Source: Byssothecium circinans (taxonomy: Eukaryota; Ascomycota; Dothideomycetes; Pleosporales; Massarinaceae). From it: a DNA stretch of 28,091 bases. The DNA lies in NCBI GenBank assembly GCA_010015675.1, contig ML976980.1, positions 602,092-630,182 of the forward strand, in the 5' to 3' direction. The notes under the pieces are model-generated. The model did not search any database. It had not been told where the DNA came from and saw only the letters and a program-made list of their open reading frames with translations. Below are positions 1 through 10,285 of the stretch, in pieces. How positions within the stretch are numbered: position 1 is the stretch's first letter; every line of letters begins with the position of its first letter. A program made the position numbers and the translations under genes.

Positions 1-394
1 GAGAGTTGCAGCTGAAACAGCAGCAAAAACTCTGCAATCTATGTGTATAGAGTGGCAATTGTAACTAGGTTGATTGAAACAATCACGATTTCTCTAAGGG
101 GTGCGCGTTTTGGCAAGTGATCAGCATCCCTGGGTGATCAGGAACCCTGTACGCTAGCTTAAGTTCCGTCTTCAATGTGCTTGGCCGGATGGCGTTTTTG
201 ACTATTTTAGGTTAAGCGCATTGCCAAGACTGCTGCCCGAGGTAACTGTGAGTGCGTTACTAAGAACATAAATACTTTAAATTCGCCCCCGCTAGCAGGG
301 AGCGCGGCCGACCTGTTCCGGTGAGAGCGTTGCGTGAGAAGCACAGAGATTTTCTTAAGTATGATGTTTGAGGTTGATGTGGTGACTCTTTTCG
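1..394. other. No recognisable gene upstream of the PKS remnant
   Basis: No frame in this stretch gives sequence I can assign. It precedes the polyketide synthase remnant, but none of the KR nucleotide-binding region or any earlier PKS domain is visible here, so the break that removed the 5' part of that gene lies at about position 395. Confidence 0.5.
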
Positions 395-1378
395 GAACTC
401 AAGGCCGTGGGTGCAACGTTGCCGTGCCTCAATGTGACGTCAGCAATGAAGAGCAGCTTGCGGCTGTCCTCAGACTGTGGCAAAGACATGCCACCAGTCA
501 AAGGCTGCATACAGGGCGCGATGGTGCTCAAGGATTCCATCTTTGAAAACATGTCTCTTGAGGACTACTTGGCGGCAACGAGGCCCAAGGTCCAAGGCTC
601 GTGGAATCTGGACAAACTCTTGCCGAAGAATATGGACTTCTTCATTCTCCTTTCGTCCGGCTCTGGAGTTTTCGGTGGGCCTAATTACGGCTCCGGCAAC
701 GCCTATCAAGATGCAATTGCGCGGTACCGCTGTTCGATGGGCGAGAAGGCTGCTTCTCTGAACCTGGGTATGATCCTTTCAGTTGGCTTCGCGGCTGAGC
801 GTGCCGATGTTGTGGACATGCTTCGTTCGCGAGGATACATGCCCATCCGCGAAACCGAGTACCTCGCCATGCTCGAGTACCACTGCGACCCCGCCCTCCC
901 CGTGCCCTCCACGCTGCGGGCGCAGGTCGCAACAGGTATCGAGACGCCGGCATCACTACGCGTGAAGCGTATCGAGGATCCTTTCTGGATGCCTAAACCT
1001 TTGTTCCGGAATATGTACCAGATGGACAACATCAGTGCAGAGGCGACGGATGGAGGAGGTGCCTTTTTCGATTTCCAGGCGCTTCTCGGCAGTGCGCATT
1101 CAGTGGGCGAGGCCGGAGATGTGATTACTGAGGCTTTGACGCGAAAGCTAGCCAAAGCGCTCTCGATGCCTGGGGACGACATCGATCCTGCTAAACCTAT
1201 GCATGTGTATGGAGTCGATTCGCTCGTCGCAGTCGAGATGAGGAATTGGCTCGCCAAAGAACTGAGAGCTGATGTCGTGGTCTTTGAGTTAATGGGTAAC
1301 ACCAGCATTGCTAGCTTGGGAACTCTCGTAGCTGGAAAGAGCCAATATCTGCCAGCATTTGCAGCGGAAGACGCGTAG
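395..1378 (+). pseudogene. 3' remnant of a highly-reducing polyketide synthase (KR end + ACP)
   Basis: Encodes the last domains of an iterative highly-reducing type I PKS, a cytosolic enzyme that builds polyketide chains. The second half of a ketoreductase domain is visible: a CDVSNEEQL motif (frame of 334-546), then PPVKG, SSGSG and NYGSGN, which hold the catalytic Ser, Tyr and Asn. A C-terminal acyl carrier protein follows with GVDSLVAVEMRNWL, whose Ser carries phosphopantetheine; the stop is at 1376-1378. The KR starts in one frame and continues in another, so there is a frameshift near 470-475. KS, AT, DH, MT and ER domains and the KR nucleotide-binding end are all missing upstream. Normal proteins of this class are well over 2000 residues; this is about 325. 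I call it a truncated, frameshifted pseudogene. Less likely, the 323-codon frame from 407 makes a small KR-ACP protein. Confidence 0.88.
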
Positions 1379-2321
1379 GAAAGTACTTAATGTAGCGCTT
1401 ATGGTGTGCGCGGTGCGGCAGGTTTCCCATTCCCCATGGTCTTCCGACTTGTTGCATAGAAGCTAGAAGAGATAGATTTTATTGAGATATTTTAGACTAT
1501 TTATATATTGCAGAATACTTGGACGTTGCGTCATAATTGCGCGTTAAGATTTGTAGTAAATAGGATGGCGGACACAGCAAAATGCAAGCTCATATACCAA
1601 CTCTTCAATGCCATAATGTATTGTTTGGCGGGTAGTTGGCGGGGCCACGGGCGGAAGGCATCACGCAGCGGTCCGAAAAGCAATACATTCACACCGATCT
1701 TGGCTCCAGATCGATCGACCGAACGCAAGCATTACTTACCACTCTATGCGTTACTCGCCGATATCACGAGCCCCGAGCGCTTAAGAATGTGATGGCAGTT
1801 ACAGCTGCATGTGCGACGACTACTAGATGCTGGGAACAGCTGACCTTCGCTGCATGCATGTCAGCGGCGCAGGAGGTCCGAACTCCATTCGATTGTGCCT
1901 GGATCTTCCACTATTGGGTACAAGCCCGTGAAGGACTCCGAGTGCCTTGCTCGAAAACCGATCGCACGCTAAGTGTATGGCTACCAACCCTACGGCCCAG
2001 CCAAAACCGTCCAGATGCATTCCGGCGTAGCGAGACACAGTTCCTCGGGAGCCTAAACGCGTCCGACGACGGAGAAGCCGCGTCGAACAGACGCTTAGTG
2101 GGGCCAAAAACTGGCTCATAAGCGATGATGACCCACTCCTTTAGCCTGAACCTCGAAGTCTGATTTTGGAAGATCTTAGCTTGCCATCCTTTGAGAGCGC
2201 GTGAACCAACATATCCGGCGAGTCGAATCTCCTGATGCCAATTGGAGAATAGGCTCGGTCGGGGTGGTGCTGCTTCACTTCGGATCTTTCAGCCTTACGG
2301 GTATGTAATAGCTCTACCAGT
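1379..2321. other. Intergenic region without an assignable gene
   Basis: The stretch lies between the PKS remnant and the ACC-synthase-like gene. The longest open frame (1636-2121, 161 codons) matches no family I recognise and shows neither domain motifs nor convincing splice signals. The last part presumably holds the promoter of the downstream gene, but no distinct element stands out. Confidence 0.45.
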
Positions 2322-3742
2322 ATGGATTCGGGACTTTCATCTCGTATGGTTCACGCCCTCGAAGACCTTATTCCCAAAGCTGCTGCTACTGCTGCACCGG
2401 AGAAGTGCGACCTGGCCACATGTATCGATCTCTCCAACGCTCAGAACGAAGTTCTTCGTCCTGAACTCCTTGAATTCTTCAAAACGGCCGTGGAGGATCG
2501 AGCCACACAAAAGGTATAACGCTTCCACTTCTTGTGGAAATCATACTGAGAGCCGAAGGTCTTTGCTCAGCCCCCTGCGCAAGGAGGTGATCGTATCCTG
2601 CGTGAAGCTCTGACGACTTTCCTCAACCAATACCTTGGACCAATACACCAAGTCAAGCCAGAGCACATTGTGCTTACAGCGGGAGCTTCCGATGCTATTG
2701 AGAATGTGATACATGCTATATGCGACGATGGTGACGGCGTCATCGTCCCTGGACCATATTGGCGTCAGTGACCGGCGCGCTGTTGAACAGGCAACTTCCA
2801 AAAGCTGACATTATGGTAGATGGCTACGAGTCAATTCTGAAAGCTCGAGCAAATGTCAACATCATCGTAGCTCACCCACCCACATACCAAAACTATGACA
2901 ACTACCTGCTTCCTTCACTGCAGGCTGCATACGACTTCTCAGCCGATAAATCGAGGATCAAAGCCGTTCTACTTAGCAACCCAAACAATCCTGTGTCCAG
3001 ATGCTACCCCCGGAAGTCCATTGTCGAATGCATGGAATTCTGTCAAGAGCGTGGACTTCATCTAATATCAGATGAAATATTTGCCCTGTCATCTCTCCAG
3101 GGTTTGCCGAGCGGAAGCCCACCATTCGTCTCTGCACTGTCGTTGACAGAGCCTTTGGTACCAGAAGGCGCTGTGAAGATTGATCCCAGTCGCGTGCATG
3201 TGATTTGGGGCGCCAGCAAGCTGTTTGGATCAAGCGGCTTTAAAGTGGTGAGTGTGAAAGTAATTCAATCGGCATACCCTATCTAACATGAATAGGGCTG
3301 TTTGATTTCTCAACAAAACCCACAACTCCTCACTGCCATGAGCCTATTAACAGCCCACCATGTCAATAACATCGGTTCACTGTACCTATCATCTCTCCTC
3401 ACCTGGTCTCAACTTCCCACTCTACTCGCCCTTAACTCGGAGCGACTCACAGCATCTTACCGGCTGCTCGCCGCCGCATTGCGACGATGGAACATCGATT
3501 TCATCACGCCTACGGACGGCGTTGTACTCTTTGCTAATATCGCAAGGGGGGCGAGGAGCAGAGCAGAGGAAAAAGACTTCTACGACCGGCTGGCCATACA
3601 TGGATTGCGCGTTGGTCACGGGCGCTTTTACAAGGGCGTCGAGACGGAATATGGGTGGGCGAGGATACGGTTTTCTATCTCGCTGCGGGATATGGAAGCG
3701 GCCCTTGAGAAGCTTTCGACGTTTCTCGCGACGGAGTATTGA
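2322..3742 (+). CDS. ACC-synthase-like PLP-dependent aminotransferase (class I/II), four exons
   Basis: Predicted exons are 2322-2513, 2571-2763, 2820-3247 and 3296-3742, giving 419 residues, normal for fold-type I PLP enzymes. Introns are 57, 56 and 48 nt; introns 2 and 3 have clear GCTGAC and CTAAC branch sites. Motifs in order are NEVLRPELLEFF (N-terminal family signature), GPYW (125-128), SNPNNP (181-186), SDEIFA with the PLP-nitrogen Asp213, GASKLFGSSGF with the Schiff-base Lys262, and ARIRF near the C-terminus with the substrate-carboxylate Arg. All key residues are present, so the enzyme looks functional. Fungal members include true ACC synthase-like proteins and secondary-metabolite enzymes such as GliI, a C-S lyase of gliotoxin synthesis, so the reaction is not fixed by sequence alone. 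The first acceptor is uncertain: an AG at 2551-2552 keeps the frame and adds a PKVFAQ stretch but leaves only a 39-nt intron. Confidence 0.9.
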
Positions 3743-4315
3743 TTTCTGGCGTTGCGATGCGCTTCGGCGCGCTTACGGGGTTATGCGGGGTTAATAAGGC
3801 TGTGGGCGCCACATGCTCACTTTCGATGATAATAGCGCCTATGGTTAATTTTCTTCTACTCGTAATGGCGCATGGAAAACCAAGTATCTATTTCTTTTCC
3901 GATTTTTGTTTGCTCGGGCTTCTGATTATGGTGTTTTTAATTTACCTGCTGGACTGCTGGAGCAGAGGTGATTTTAATGTCAAAACTTTGCACGATGTTT
4001 TCGTCGCTCCTGTGCAATACGTAATTGTAGCTCTCGCCCGGACTCCTGCTCACTTCTTGAATTCCTACAATAAACCCCGCGCACCTGATTATTGAGGTCG
4101 CTAAGACAAACAACTGATCTCGGCACATACTCGGGATGGGATGGTGTTCGGGCTTCGCTACAGGGCTGCGCTAACCATGCCTCTGACACGCTAAGCGGTA
4201 AATTGACCCCCTCCAATTCCACTTCACCTCTTCCATCCTGTGCCTAAATGAACATATAGCTATATATATTTTGAAAAGGTCTCACTTTTCAACAAGCAAT
4301 ACAAACAGCTTACAA
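3743..4315. other. 3' flank of the aminotransferase gene and tRNA upstream region
   Basis: No supported gene. A 118-codon frame (3739-4095) is rich in hydrophobic residues but overlaps the aminotransferase stop and lacks any family signature. A TA-rich run at 4254-4270 lies about 45-60 bp before the tRNA and could be its upstream TATA-like element. Confidence 0.4.
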
Positions 4316-4398
4316 GCCCGCATGGCTAAGTGGTATAGCGTCTCACTAGTAACTTCTGTAACATGAGAAGATCGGCGGTTCGATTCCGCCTGTGGGCA
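4316..4398 (+). tRNA. tRNA-Thr (anticodon AGT) with an 11-nt intron
   Basis: A full cloverleaf can be drawn. The acceptor stem pairs 4316-4322 with 4391-4397 (one G-T pair), with discriminator A4398. The D stem is GCT/AGC (4325-4327/4337-4339). The anticodon stem is TCTCA/TGAGA (4341-4345/4364-4368), and the T stem is GGCGG/CCGCC with loop TTCGATT. The anticodon AGT is at 4348-4350 and would be read as IGU after deamination. An 11-nt intron (4352-4362) sits one base 3' of the anticodon, the canonical nuclear tRNA intron site. No CCA is encoded, as expected for a eukaryote. Confidence 0.93.
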
Positions 4399-4409
4399 TC
4401 AGTCATTTC

Positions 4410-4422
4410 TTTTGTCTTTTTT
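4410..4422 (+). terminator. RNA polymerase III terminator of the tRNA
   Basis: Two T runs follow the tRNA: TTTT at 4410-4413 and six Ts at 4417-4422. Oligo-T of four or more on the coding strand stops polymerase III, so the first run begins 12 nt after the mature tRNA end and the second acts as backup. Confidence 0.75.
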
Positions 4423-5102
4423 GCCCCTTCTTGAAAGGGTTTGGGAAAGTTCTTGATGCTTTTATTTCTTTTTTGCTCCCAGGTCGGGATTCCTATTAAT
4501 AACATGCCCGTGGTTTAAAGTAGGGTAGTGGAAATGTGCGCCGAAGCAGCACCGTCTTTGCCAGTTGTTGCCTCTGTGCTGTGATTGTGATGCGGTAGTT
4601 GGAGTTAAGGGTGTGTGTGGAAGAAGACCCTGCCTTGTCTGTGCTGAAATTGGGACAAACAAAGTTTCACGAGAGGGTTGCTTCGCCAGATCTCTGGGAA
4701 AGAGTGGTCCTGTGGCAGATGCCTGGATACACTTATCTCGGTGCTTGAGGGCACCCACCCCTGTGAGCTAAGTTGTTGCCGGTGTGCGTATGTGTCAATA
4801 TGTCGCATGCAACGTTAAGTTTGAAGAGCACCATATTCTAAGGCCGTGAGGGTAGAAAGTGCCTGTAAGCGTATGCGCCAGTGCCGCTGGCATATTTGGC
4901 TTGTAAGTTTGTCCTTTTCTTGCCCCTTTTGTGGGTGAAGAGGTATGCGTATTGTAAAGTGTATTCACTGGCTACAAACAAATGCACTGCTTTGCCATGC
5001 AGCAGCCTAGAACTCCAGCCCAATGTGATTCCCAAACGCCAAACAATGCAACCAAAAATGCAACATTACCCATTACACTACCAAAACAGCCCACAGGAAG
5101 CT
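4423..5102. other. Intergenic region, no gene seen
   Basis: It lies between the tRNA and the convergent 3' end of the phosphatase gene. Open frames here are short (under 100 codons until they run into the antisense of the phosphatase) and show no family features. The right part is probably the 3' untranslated region of the minus-strand phosphatase gene. Confidence 0.45.
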
Positions 5103-6295
5103 CTACTTCCCATGTTCCTTGCAGTCAACCATGACAAAACTATAATCCCCGCTCTCCCTAATGAGCATAGCGGTCAATCGCCCACCCGATACACATCCCG
5201 AATCGAGGCCGAAGCTGAACTTCTGGAAATTCGCTCCTCTTTTGCTATCGTGGCCGTATATTACGTTCATCTGCTGATCCTCTGGTTTCTTCTTTTGTTG
5301 ATGGTTCCAGAACATTTCCCAGGGTTTTCCCTCCCTCGTTTCAGAAGGTACTCGCGTCTTTAGAACGATGCTTCGCATGTTCATGACTTGGTATGGGTCC
5401 TGATCTTCGAACGCGACATCTGGAACGAGGCCAGCGTGAACAATTGCGATATTATGGAGCGTCCCTATTGTGCCGACGTCGAGAATCACGGGGCATGATT
5501 TCAGGTACGAGATCTGATCTTCACTGAAGGATTTTGCGAGGTTGCGCGTGGCGTAGTCACGTTCGGTGAGGGACTGCTCGATGGGGGCATCGGGGCCTAA
5601 GGGATTGACGCTGGTTATTTCGGCGAGGGAGAGGAGAACGCGATCTTCGTGGTTTCCGCGGACGCATGAAGCATTGAGACGCCTAGCCATGTCGACGACA
5701 CCGGAAGAGTCGGGGCCTGCATCATATCAGCAATGATGTACACTTGACGCAAATGGGACGATAACTCACCCTTCGCGATAATATCCCCCGTTAGAACGAG
5801 ATGATCCCGTCCTTCCCTGAACAGCGATTTCCTCAACAACTGGTCCAGTTCCTTCCTGCACCCATGTACATCCCCGACAACAACCAACCTACCATCCCCC
5901 TTGGGAAGGAACCTCTCATCCAATTTCCCAACCTGCAAGAGATCCTTAAACTCGGGCCGCTTGTTCAGTCCAAATCTGTTCTTCGGCGCCGCATCCATAT
6001 CCCATGTATCCTGCATATACGTAGAGTATCGTGGCCAGATGAGCCCGAACCAGACTGTGAGGAAGACGACAGCGGCAAAGAAGCAGATGACGATGTAGCG
6101 CTGCAGACGACGTGGGATACGGTTCGATGTGCGCACTATGAGGGCGCGCCACTTGGGATGCAGTAGATAGTCGCCTTCATCGACAGCGTAGAAGGCGTCC
6201 TCCTCGTCCGATACATCGAGGTCGACGTCATACGGGTTGTGGTCGGGAATCTGATCTATGAGAGGGCGATGATGCGGCTTGTGGCGATTCGTCAT
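5103..6295 (-). CDS. Membrane-anchored calcineurin-like phosphoesterase, Ppn2-like polyphosphatase
   Basis: Two exons (5770-6295 and 5103-5716, read on minus) flank a 53-nt GTGAGT...CAG intron and give 379 residues. An acidic, hydrophilic N-terminus is followed by one transmembrane segment at about 68-88, then a metallophosphatase domain with the full metal-ligand set: GDVHG (141-145), GDIIAKGP (170-177), GNHE (196-199), IVHAGL and YGHDS. The signal-anchor plus this domain order matches the family of yeast Ppn2 (YNL217W), a zinc-dependent vacuolar endopolyphosphatase that cleaves long polyphosphate. The subfamily is inferred from architecture; a generic Ser/Thr-phosphatase-like annotation is the fallback. 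Basic residues precede the membrane segment and the catalytic domain follows it, so a lumenal (vacuolar) catalytic side is plausible. It is divergent from the GTPase gene at 6952. Confidence 0.88.
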
Positions 6296-6951
6296 TGGGG
6301 CGTGCTGAAGAGACGTTGATAATAGTGGGCCCCGCAGTTGGGAATAGTAGCAAAATTATGCGCTGTCGGTTTGAGTAGATAGTCGATGTGGTGTTGGTAG
6401 GGAGGCCAGTGGGTGACGGTTGGGACCACCTAGCTCAACCGGAAACATCCTGGGAAAGCGCCAAACTCCGGTGCCATGCAAATGCAAGCGAACAGAAGGA
6501 GATGTACACAAACGAGCAGGCTCGGAGGAGCTCTCAAGGCTTGGACAAAAAAAAATTGATCTTCGGAAAGCTCGGCGGGCGTCGCGTGTTGTCGTAATGC
6601 CATCTTACTGTCAGAGAGATAGCGGGACGGGTAAGGCGGGCCCGCTTCGTTTTTCGGAATGGCCTCATGCTACATATATGTCACTCTAAGAGGCATTTCA
6701 TCTGTCTTCATAAGTGCAGTAGCGATATCATTTTTTGCAAGAACGACGCCTTACTTCAGTAAGATGTAGATATGCATGTAACAATATTGCATGTAGAGTG
6801 AGGTATTGCTCACGTGCTATCAGAGCACGTGATTTGGCCTAGGCACCAGCCGGTAGGTACTACGCCTTCTTCGTCATCCTCGGGCGAGCATCCCAAGGCT
6901 TCCACTTTCCCGCCCAAACACCAATCCATCGCGGTCCAAATCACTGCAATA
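6296..6951. promoter_or_regulatory. Divergent promoter region between phosphatase and GTPase genes
   Basis: This 656-bp stretch separates two head-to-head start codons and must contain both promoters. Its most distinctive element is the double CACGTG palindrome at 6810-6832, listed separately. A C-rich stretch at 6907-6930 just before the GTPase ATG is probably 5' untranslated sequence. No gene is supported inside. Confidence 0.55.
6810..6832. promoter_or_regulatory. Palindromic pair of CACGTG (E-box) sites
   Basis: TCACGTGCT (6810-6818) and AGCACGTGA (6824-6832) are perfect inverted copies around a 5-bp spacer, so two CACGTG cores sit 14 bp apart within one larger dyad. CACGTG is the core bound by fungal bHLH factors such as Cbf1 and Pho4/NUC-1. 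The site lies about 120 bp upstream of the GTPase ATG and about 515 bp from the phosphatase ATG. Binding is inferred. Confidence 0.55.
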
Positions 6952-7839
6952 ATGAGCGCCTCAAAAGTTGAACGCGGGGTTACTGTCACCGTTCTCGGCG
7001 AGTCTGGCGTAGGCAAGACCTGCTTCGCCGACCGATTTCTTACCAACAAGCACTTCGCCTTGTATGCTCCATGGGAACAAAACAGCGCATCTCAGCCCCA
7101 ATTTGAGTCCCCAAAGCGAGCGCTTGAATTCGACTCCGAGACCTGGAACCTCAAAGTTGAAGATGTCAGTCTCACTACTATCTGTGCGAGAGCAGGCCCA
7201 GAAAGCCGTCTCACCACTGTTCTCTATGATTTACTGAGCGAACCGCTTGGCTTTGTGCTCTTATACGATATCGCTGATAAGGAGAGCTATGACCGGGTTA
7301 CTGAGCAGGGTTGGCATATCATTCAGGCATGGCGGAAAGAGAAGACGAGAGAGGGGAAGGAATTTCCTATGGGAGGACAGAGGTTTGGGTGTGTCCTTGT
7401 GGGGAATAAGCTCGATGTCATTGAAAAGGGAGAGAAGACGAGGCAGGTTCGGAAGAGCTTAGCAGATGAGTGGGCCGGTATGCATGGAATGCGCCACTTT
7501 GAGGTCGATACGTTTTCACAGGCGACAATCGATGAGGTTATGAGGGCACTGGTCAAGAATATCAAGAGGGCGGAGGGTATGGACAATGATGAGATGGAGC
7601 GGGCTGCTTATGAAGCAGAAACGACACATAAGACTGGTCTTGCGAAATCCTTCTCTAAACTGCGCGACGCCCTTCCTTCATCAAAGTCAAAAGGCAAACA
7701 AAATGCAGGCCAGCCAACATCAATAGAAGAACCTCGCTGGCACATGTTCTTCCCCGCTGGTATTGCTGCTACCGGTCCACCCTCCGATTCCGAACTCCCT
7801 CTCCTCAACAAGACACTTCCTCCTTCAGCTCAAACATGA
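6952..7839 (+). CDS. Atypical Ras-like small GTPase domain protein
   Basis: A single exon of 295 residues starts at the first ATG (6952, with A at -3); the frame is open further upstream but only from a GTG, which is not expected to start a nuclear gene. The P-loop GESGVGKT lies at about residues 16-23 and a guanine-specificity NKLD motif follows in VGNKLDV. Between them, FVLLYDIADKESYDRV matches the Ras strand/helix that precedes G4. The DxxG switch II (G3) motif is not visible where expected, and the G5 SAK position reads DTFSQ. The C-terminal 90 residues are Ser/Lys/Pro-rich and end without a CAAX or double-Cys prenylation signal. It is therefore probably an unconventional, non-prenylated Ras-family protein with poor intrinsic GTPase activity. 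Its cellular role cannot be read from the sequence. Confidence 0.8.
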   Translation: MSASKVERGVTVTVLGESGVGKTCFADRFLTNKHFALYAPWEQNSASQPQFESPKRALEFDSETWNLKVEDVSLTTICARAGPESRLTTVLYDLLSEPLGFVLLYDIADKESYDRVTEQGWHIIQAWRKEKTREGKEFPMGGQRFGCVLVGNKLDVIEKGEKTRQVRKSLADEWAGMHGMRHFEVDTFSQATIDEVMRALVKNIKRAEGMDNDEMERAAYEAETTHKTGLAKSFSKLRDALPSSKSKGKQNAGQPTSIEEPRWHMFFPAGIAATGPPSDSELPLLNKTLPPSAQT

Positions 7840-8543
7840 CTGGCCTCGTCTTCTCCAAATCGTTATGGTTATCCATCCCAAGCCACCGCCCCCCCAGTCC
7901 CAGATATTCCCCCGTTTGATCCGGTCGGACTTGGGCGACTTCGATATGCCCGACTGCACATACAGCAGCAATTTCCCCGATTGTAAGAACATCACCAACA
8001 AGACACTGCTTCTCATTCATCTTGCTGTCTTTGATCGAAAGTGTCGAGTGCCCTGCAATTCCTGATCTCATTTTACGATTCGCTCATTGCATTATCGGCC
8101 CTCTGCTCTCCCAGTTTCGCAGAATCCGAGTACAAAGCAACTGGTCAAGGCCTCAGAATCTAAATGTGTTGCGTCTGTTGATCTTTCTTCACATTAGTAG
8201 TCATCAACCCCCGTTCTCGATCCTCCATTTTCTAGATGATGTATTTTTACACATACGCGCAGTCCCCTGTTGTCGCGGAAGAGTAGAGCTTAGGGTTTTT
8301 TTTCCCCAATGGATCATATCCTGCCGTTTGCGTCTTGCTTTCCTACGATACTTCGTTCTGCAGTTCGAAAGATATACCCTTCAGTATCGTCGCTATATTA
8401 ACAATGACATTTTCTGGGATTCATGGAACAATAAATGCGATAGCCCATTCATTCAAACTCAAACCATCTTGGATCTATTACCACCACTCCAACAACTCTA
8501 TTCAATACCAGCCTTTTCCCACCGCAAACTCACCCGTACCTTA
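7840..8543. other. Convergent 3' region, no gene seen
   Basis: The GTPase gene ends at 7839 and the minus-strand NmrA-like gene ends at 8544, so this is shared 3' flank. A plus-strand frame of 184 codons (8022-8576) crosses it but runs antisense into the NmrA-like gene and shows no family features. Confidence 0.45.
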
Positions 8544-9452
8544 CTACTCCGGCGCCCACTTCTTCACACCCCCTAGACTCTCGCCCCTCCATCCCATCCC
8601 TCCCGTCCTCAAAGTTGTCATATCCCCTTCCTCAATAACAAGCACCCTCTCACTCCTGATATCGCTCTTACCCAGCAACATTGCATAAACGTTTCCAAAC
8701 TGCGAGCTCTTGACCGCACCATGCTTCTCCGCTTCCGCATCAATTTCAACCCGGAACGCGAGATACACTTCATTGAAACGGACATTTGTCTTCTCGAGTT
8801 CGCGCGCCGCGGCGTTAGCCATGGAGAAGAGCGCACCTTGAGTCATGGCTGGGGCGGGGAATACGCCCATGTCGCCTTGAGCGCCGGTGCAGAGCGTCCA
8901 TGTGCTGGTTGGGTGGGCGAGATCGAGCAGGTAGGGTACAGTGGCCCGGTAGGCATCTATAAGATGTGAGACTCTCTTATCATTCGAAGTAGAACAGGGG
9001 AGAGAGAAAAACCATGCTACTTACAGAAGTTCGGAGCAAAATTAATGGACATATGGTGCTCGAGAGTCTCGTTATCAATCTCAGTTAAACACATCATTCC
9101 GTACGGTTGGCCCACTGCAAATACAGCATAACATATCAGCACATTCTCCTCCACAGACAATTTGACTGCCATAACCCGACTTACCACAAGAGTACACATG
9201 CTGAAACTGAGGAAGTTTCCCCGCCTTGACCTGATCAACGACGGACTGGACTCCAATATCCGAGATAATATCAGCCTCCACGGTAGTAACTCCCTCCTTT
9301 GTTCCAATGTTCTTGAACAGTTTCTCCGCCGAGTCTAGATTTCGCACGATGGCGAGGACTTTGTAGCCAGCTTTCAGCGCGCCTTGGATGGCGGAGGTGC
9401 CGATGTTGCCAGTGGCTCCGATGACGAGGACGGTTTCGGGTGCGGGGGCCAT
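8544..9452 (-). CDS. NmrA-like / atypical SDR NAD(P)-binding protein
   Basis: Three exons (9185-9452, 9025-9114, 8544-8956 on minus) with introns of 70 and 68 nt, each starting GTAAGT and ending CAG or TAG, give 256 residues. The protein opens with a Rossmann fold: TVLVIGATGNIGTSA places the nucleotide-binding GxxGxxG at residues 12-18. AIVRN follows about 20 residues later, at the end of beta-2, where NADP-binding members often carry Arg. The remainder fits atypical SDR/NmrA proteins, which act as NADPH-dependent reductases or redox sensors; no YxxxK catalytic pair is evident, which favours the NmrA-like group. Its length is at the short end for the family. It lies on the same strand as the SDR gene at 10286 but 830 bp away. 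Confidence 0.82.
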
Positions 9453-10285
9453 TGTGGATGGTGGTATTGTCGTTGTTGCTGTTATTTTCGGCGGTGTTGT
9501 TGGAAATCTGATGGACTACTTGATTTTCCGTCCCGTTCTACATAGTGATACCTGCTTCTTATACACATTGCCCCGCACCCACAACCATAACGTCAACCGC
9601 ATCCCAGGCTCTCAGTGCATCTTCGACAAACAACTGCGCGAACATGTCATCGCAATGCGAGGCGTGTCCGAAGCACCGAGATCTTACAAATGTGAAGTAT
9701 ATAGGTCTAAAATTGACTGCGACTTGGAGTAGATGTGAGTTAAGCACGGAGGAGATGGAGGAAAGTTGGGCCGCTAGTCAATCGGTTCGGCAGGGTGACC
9801 AATGAGATGTAAAGTATGGCATCCGAAGAATCTATTCAACGGAAAGATGAAACCAACTGACGTGTCGGCGGACGGAGCAAAACTTTAAATGATCAACAGT
9901 TTGTAATGCTGAAGTCGCTTGAGACGAGTGACACCAGAGTCGAGATGCTATGGTCGAGTAATAATGGTGAGGAGGGGCAAAAAAACTGTCTAACTGCTTT
10001 GGTGGTAGGTCGTGCTTACGTTGACGGGCTCACCGCCCGCAGCGATTATTGCACTCTCCATATTTCTTCATCTCAACCGCTCTCAATAGCATCTCATGTG
10101 GTTCAGACCATGATTACTTTAGACTTTGGTAACACCATCAAACATACAATATATCTGACCCGCCATGCTCAACGGACTCGCAATACTACTGACCACTTCA
10201 CAAAGGTTCACAAGTTAACAAGCAACAATTCTTTATCATGATTTCATCCTCAGAACCCATGGCCTAACTCTACCTCCTCCCCGTC
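9453..10285. other. Intergenic region between the two Rossmann-fold genes
   Basis: It holds the 5' region of the NmrA-like gene (start codon at 9450-9452 on minus) and the 3' flank of the SDR gene. Frames of 114 and 111 codons (9388-9732 and 9906-10241) have no recognisable content, and the first begins inside the antisense of the NmrA-like gene. No repeat or RNA gene was seen. Confidence 0.4.

Noticed and set aside
1636..2121. 161-codon plus-strand open frame as a gene
   Set aside because: No domain, signal or splice evidence, and composition looks like random translation of intergenic DNA.
2764..2819. In-frame TGA at 2767 as a disabling mutation in the aminotransferase
   Set aside because: A 56-nt intron with GTCAGT, GCTGAC and TAG removes it and restores the conserved PYWHG segment.
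3739..4095. 118-codon frame with hydrophobic stretches as a small membrane protein
   Set aside because: It overlaps the aminotransferase stop codon and lies in what should be its 3' untranslated region; hydrophobicity follows from T-rich sequence.
8022..8576. 184-codon plus-strand frame between GTPase and NmrA-like genes
   Set aside because: Its end is antisense to the NmrA-like last exon, it is low in recognisable features, and it lies in convergent 3' flanks.
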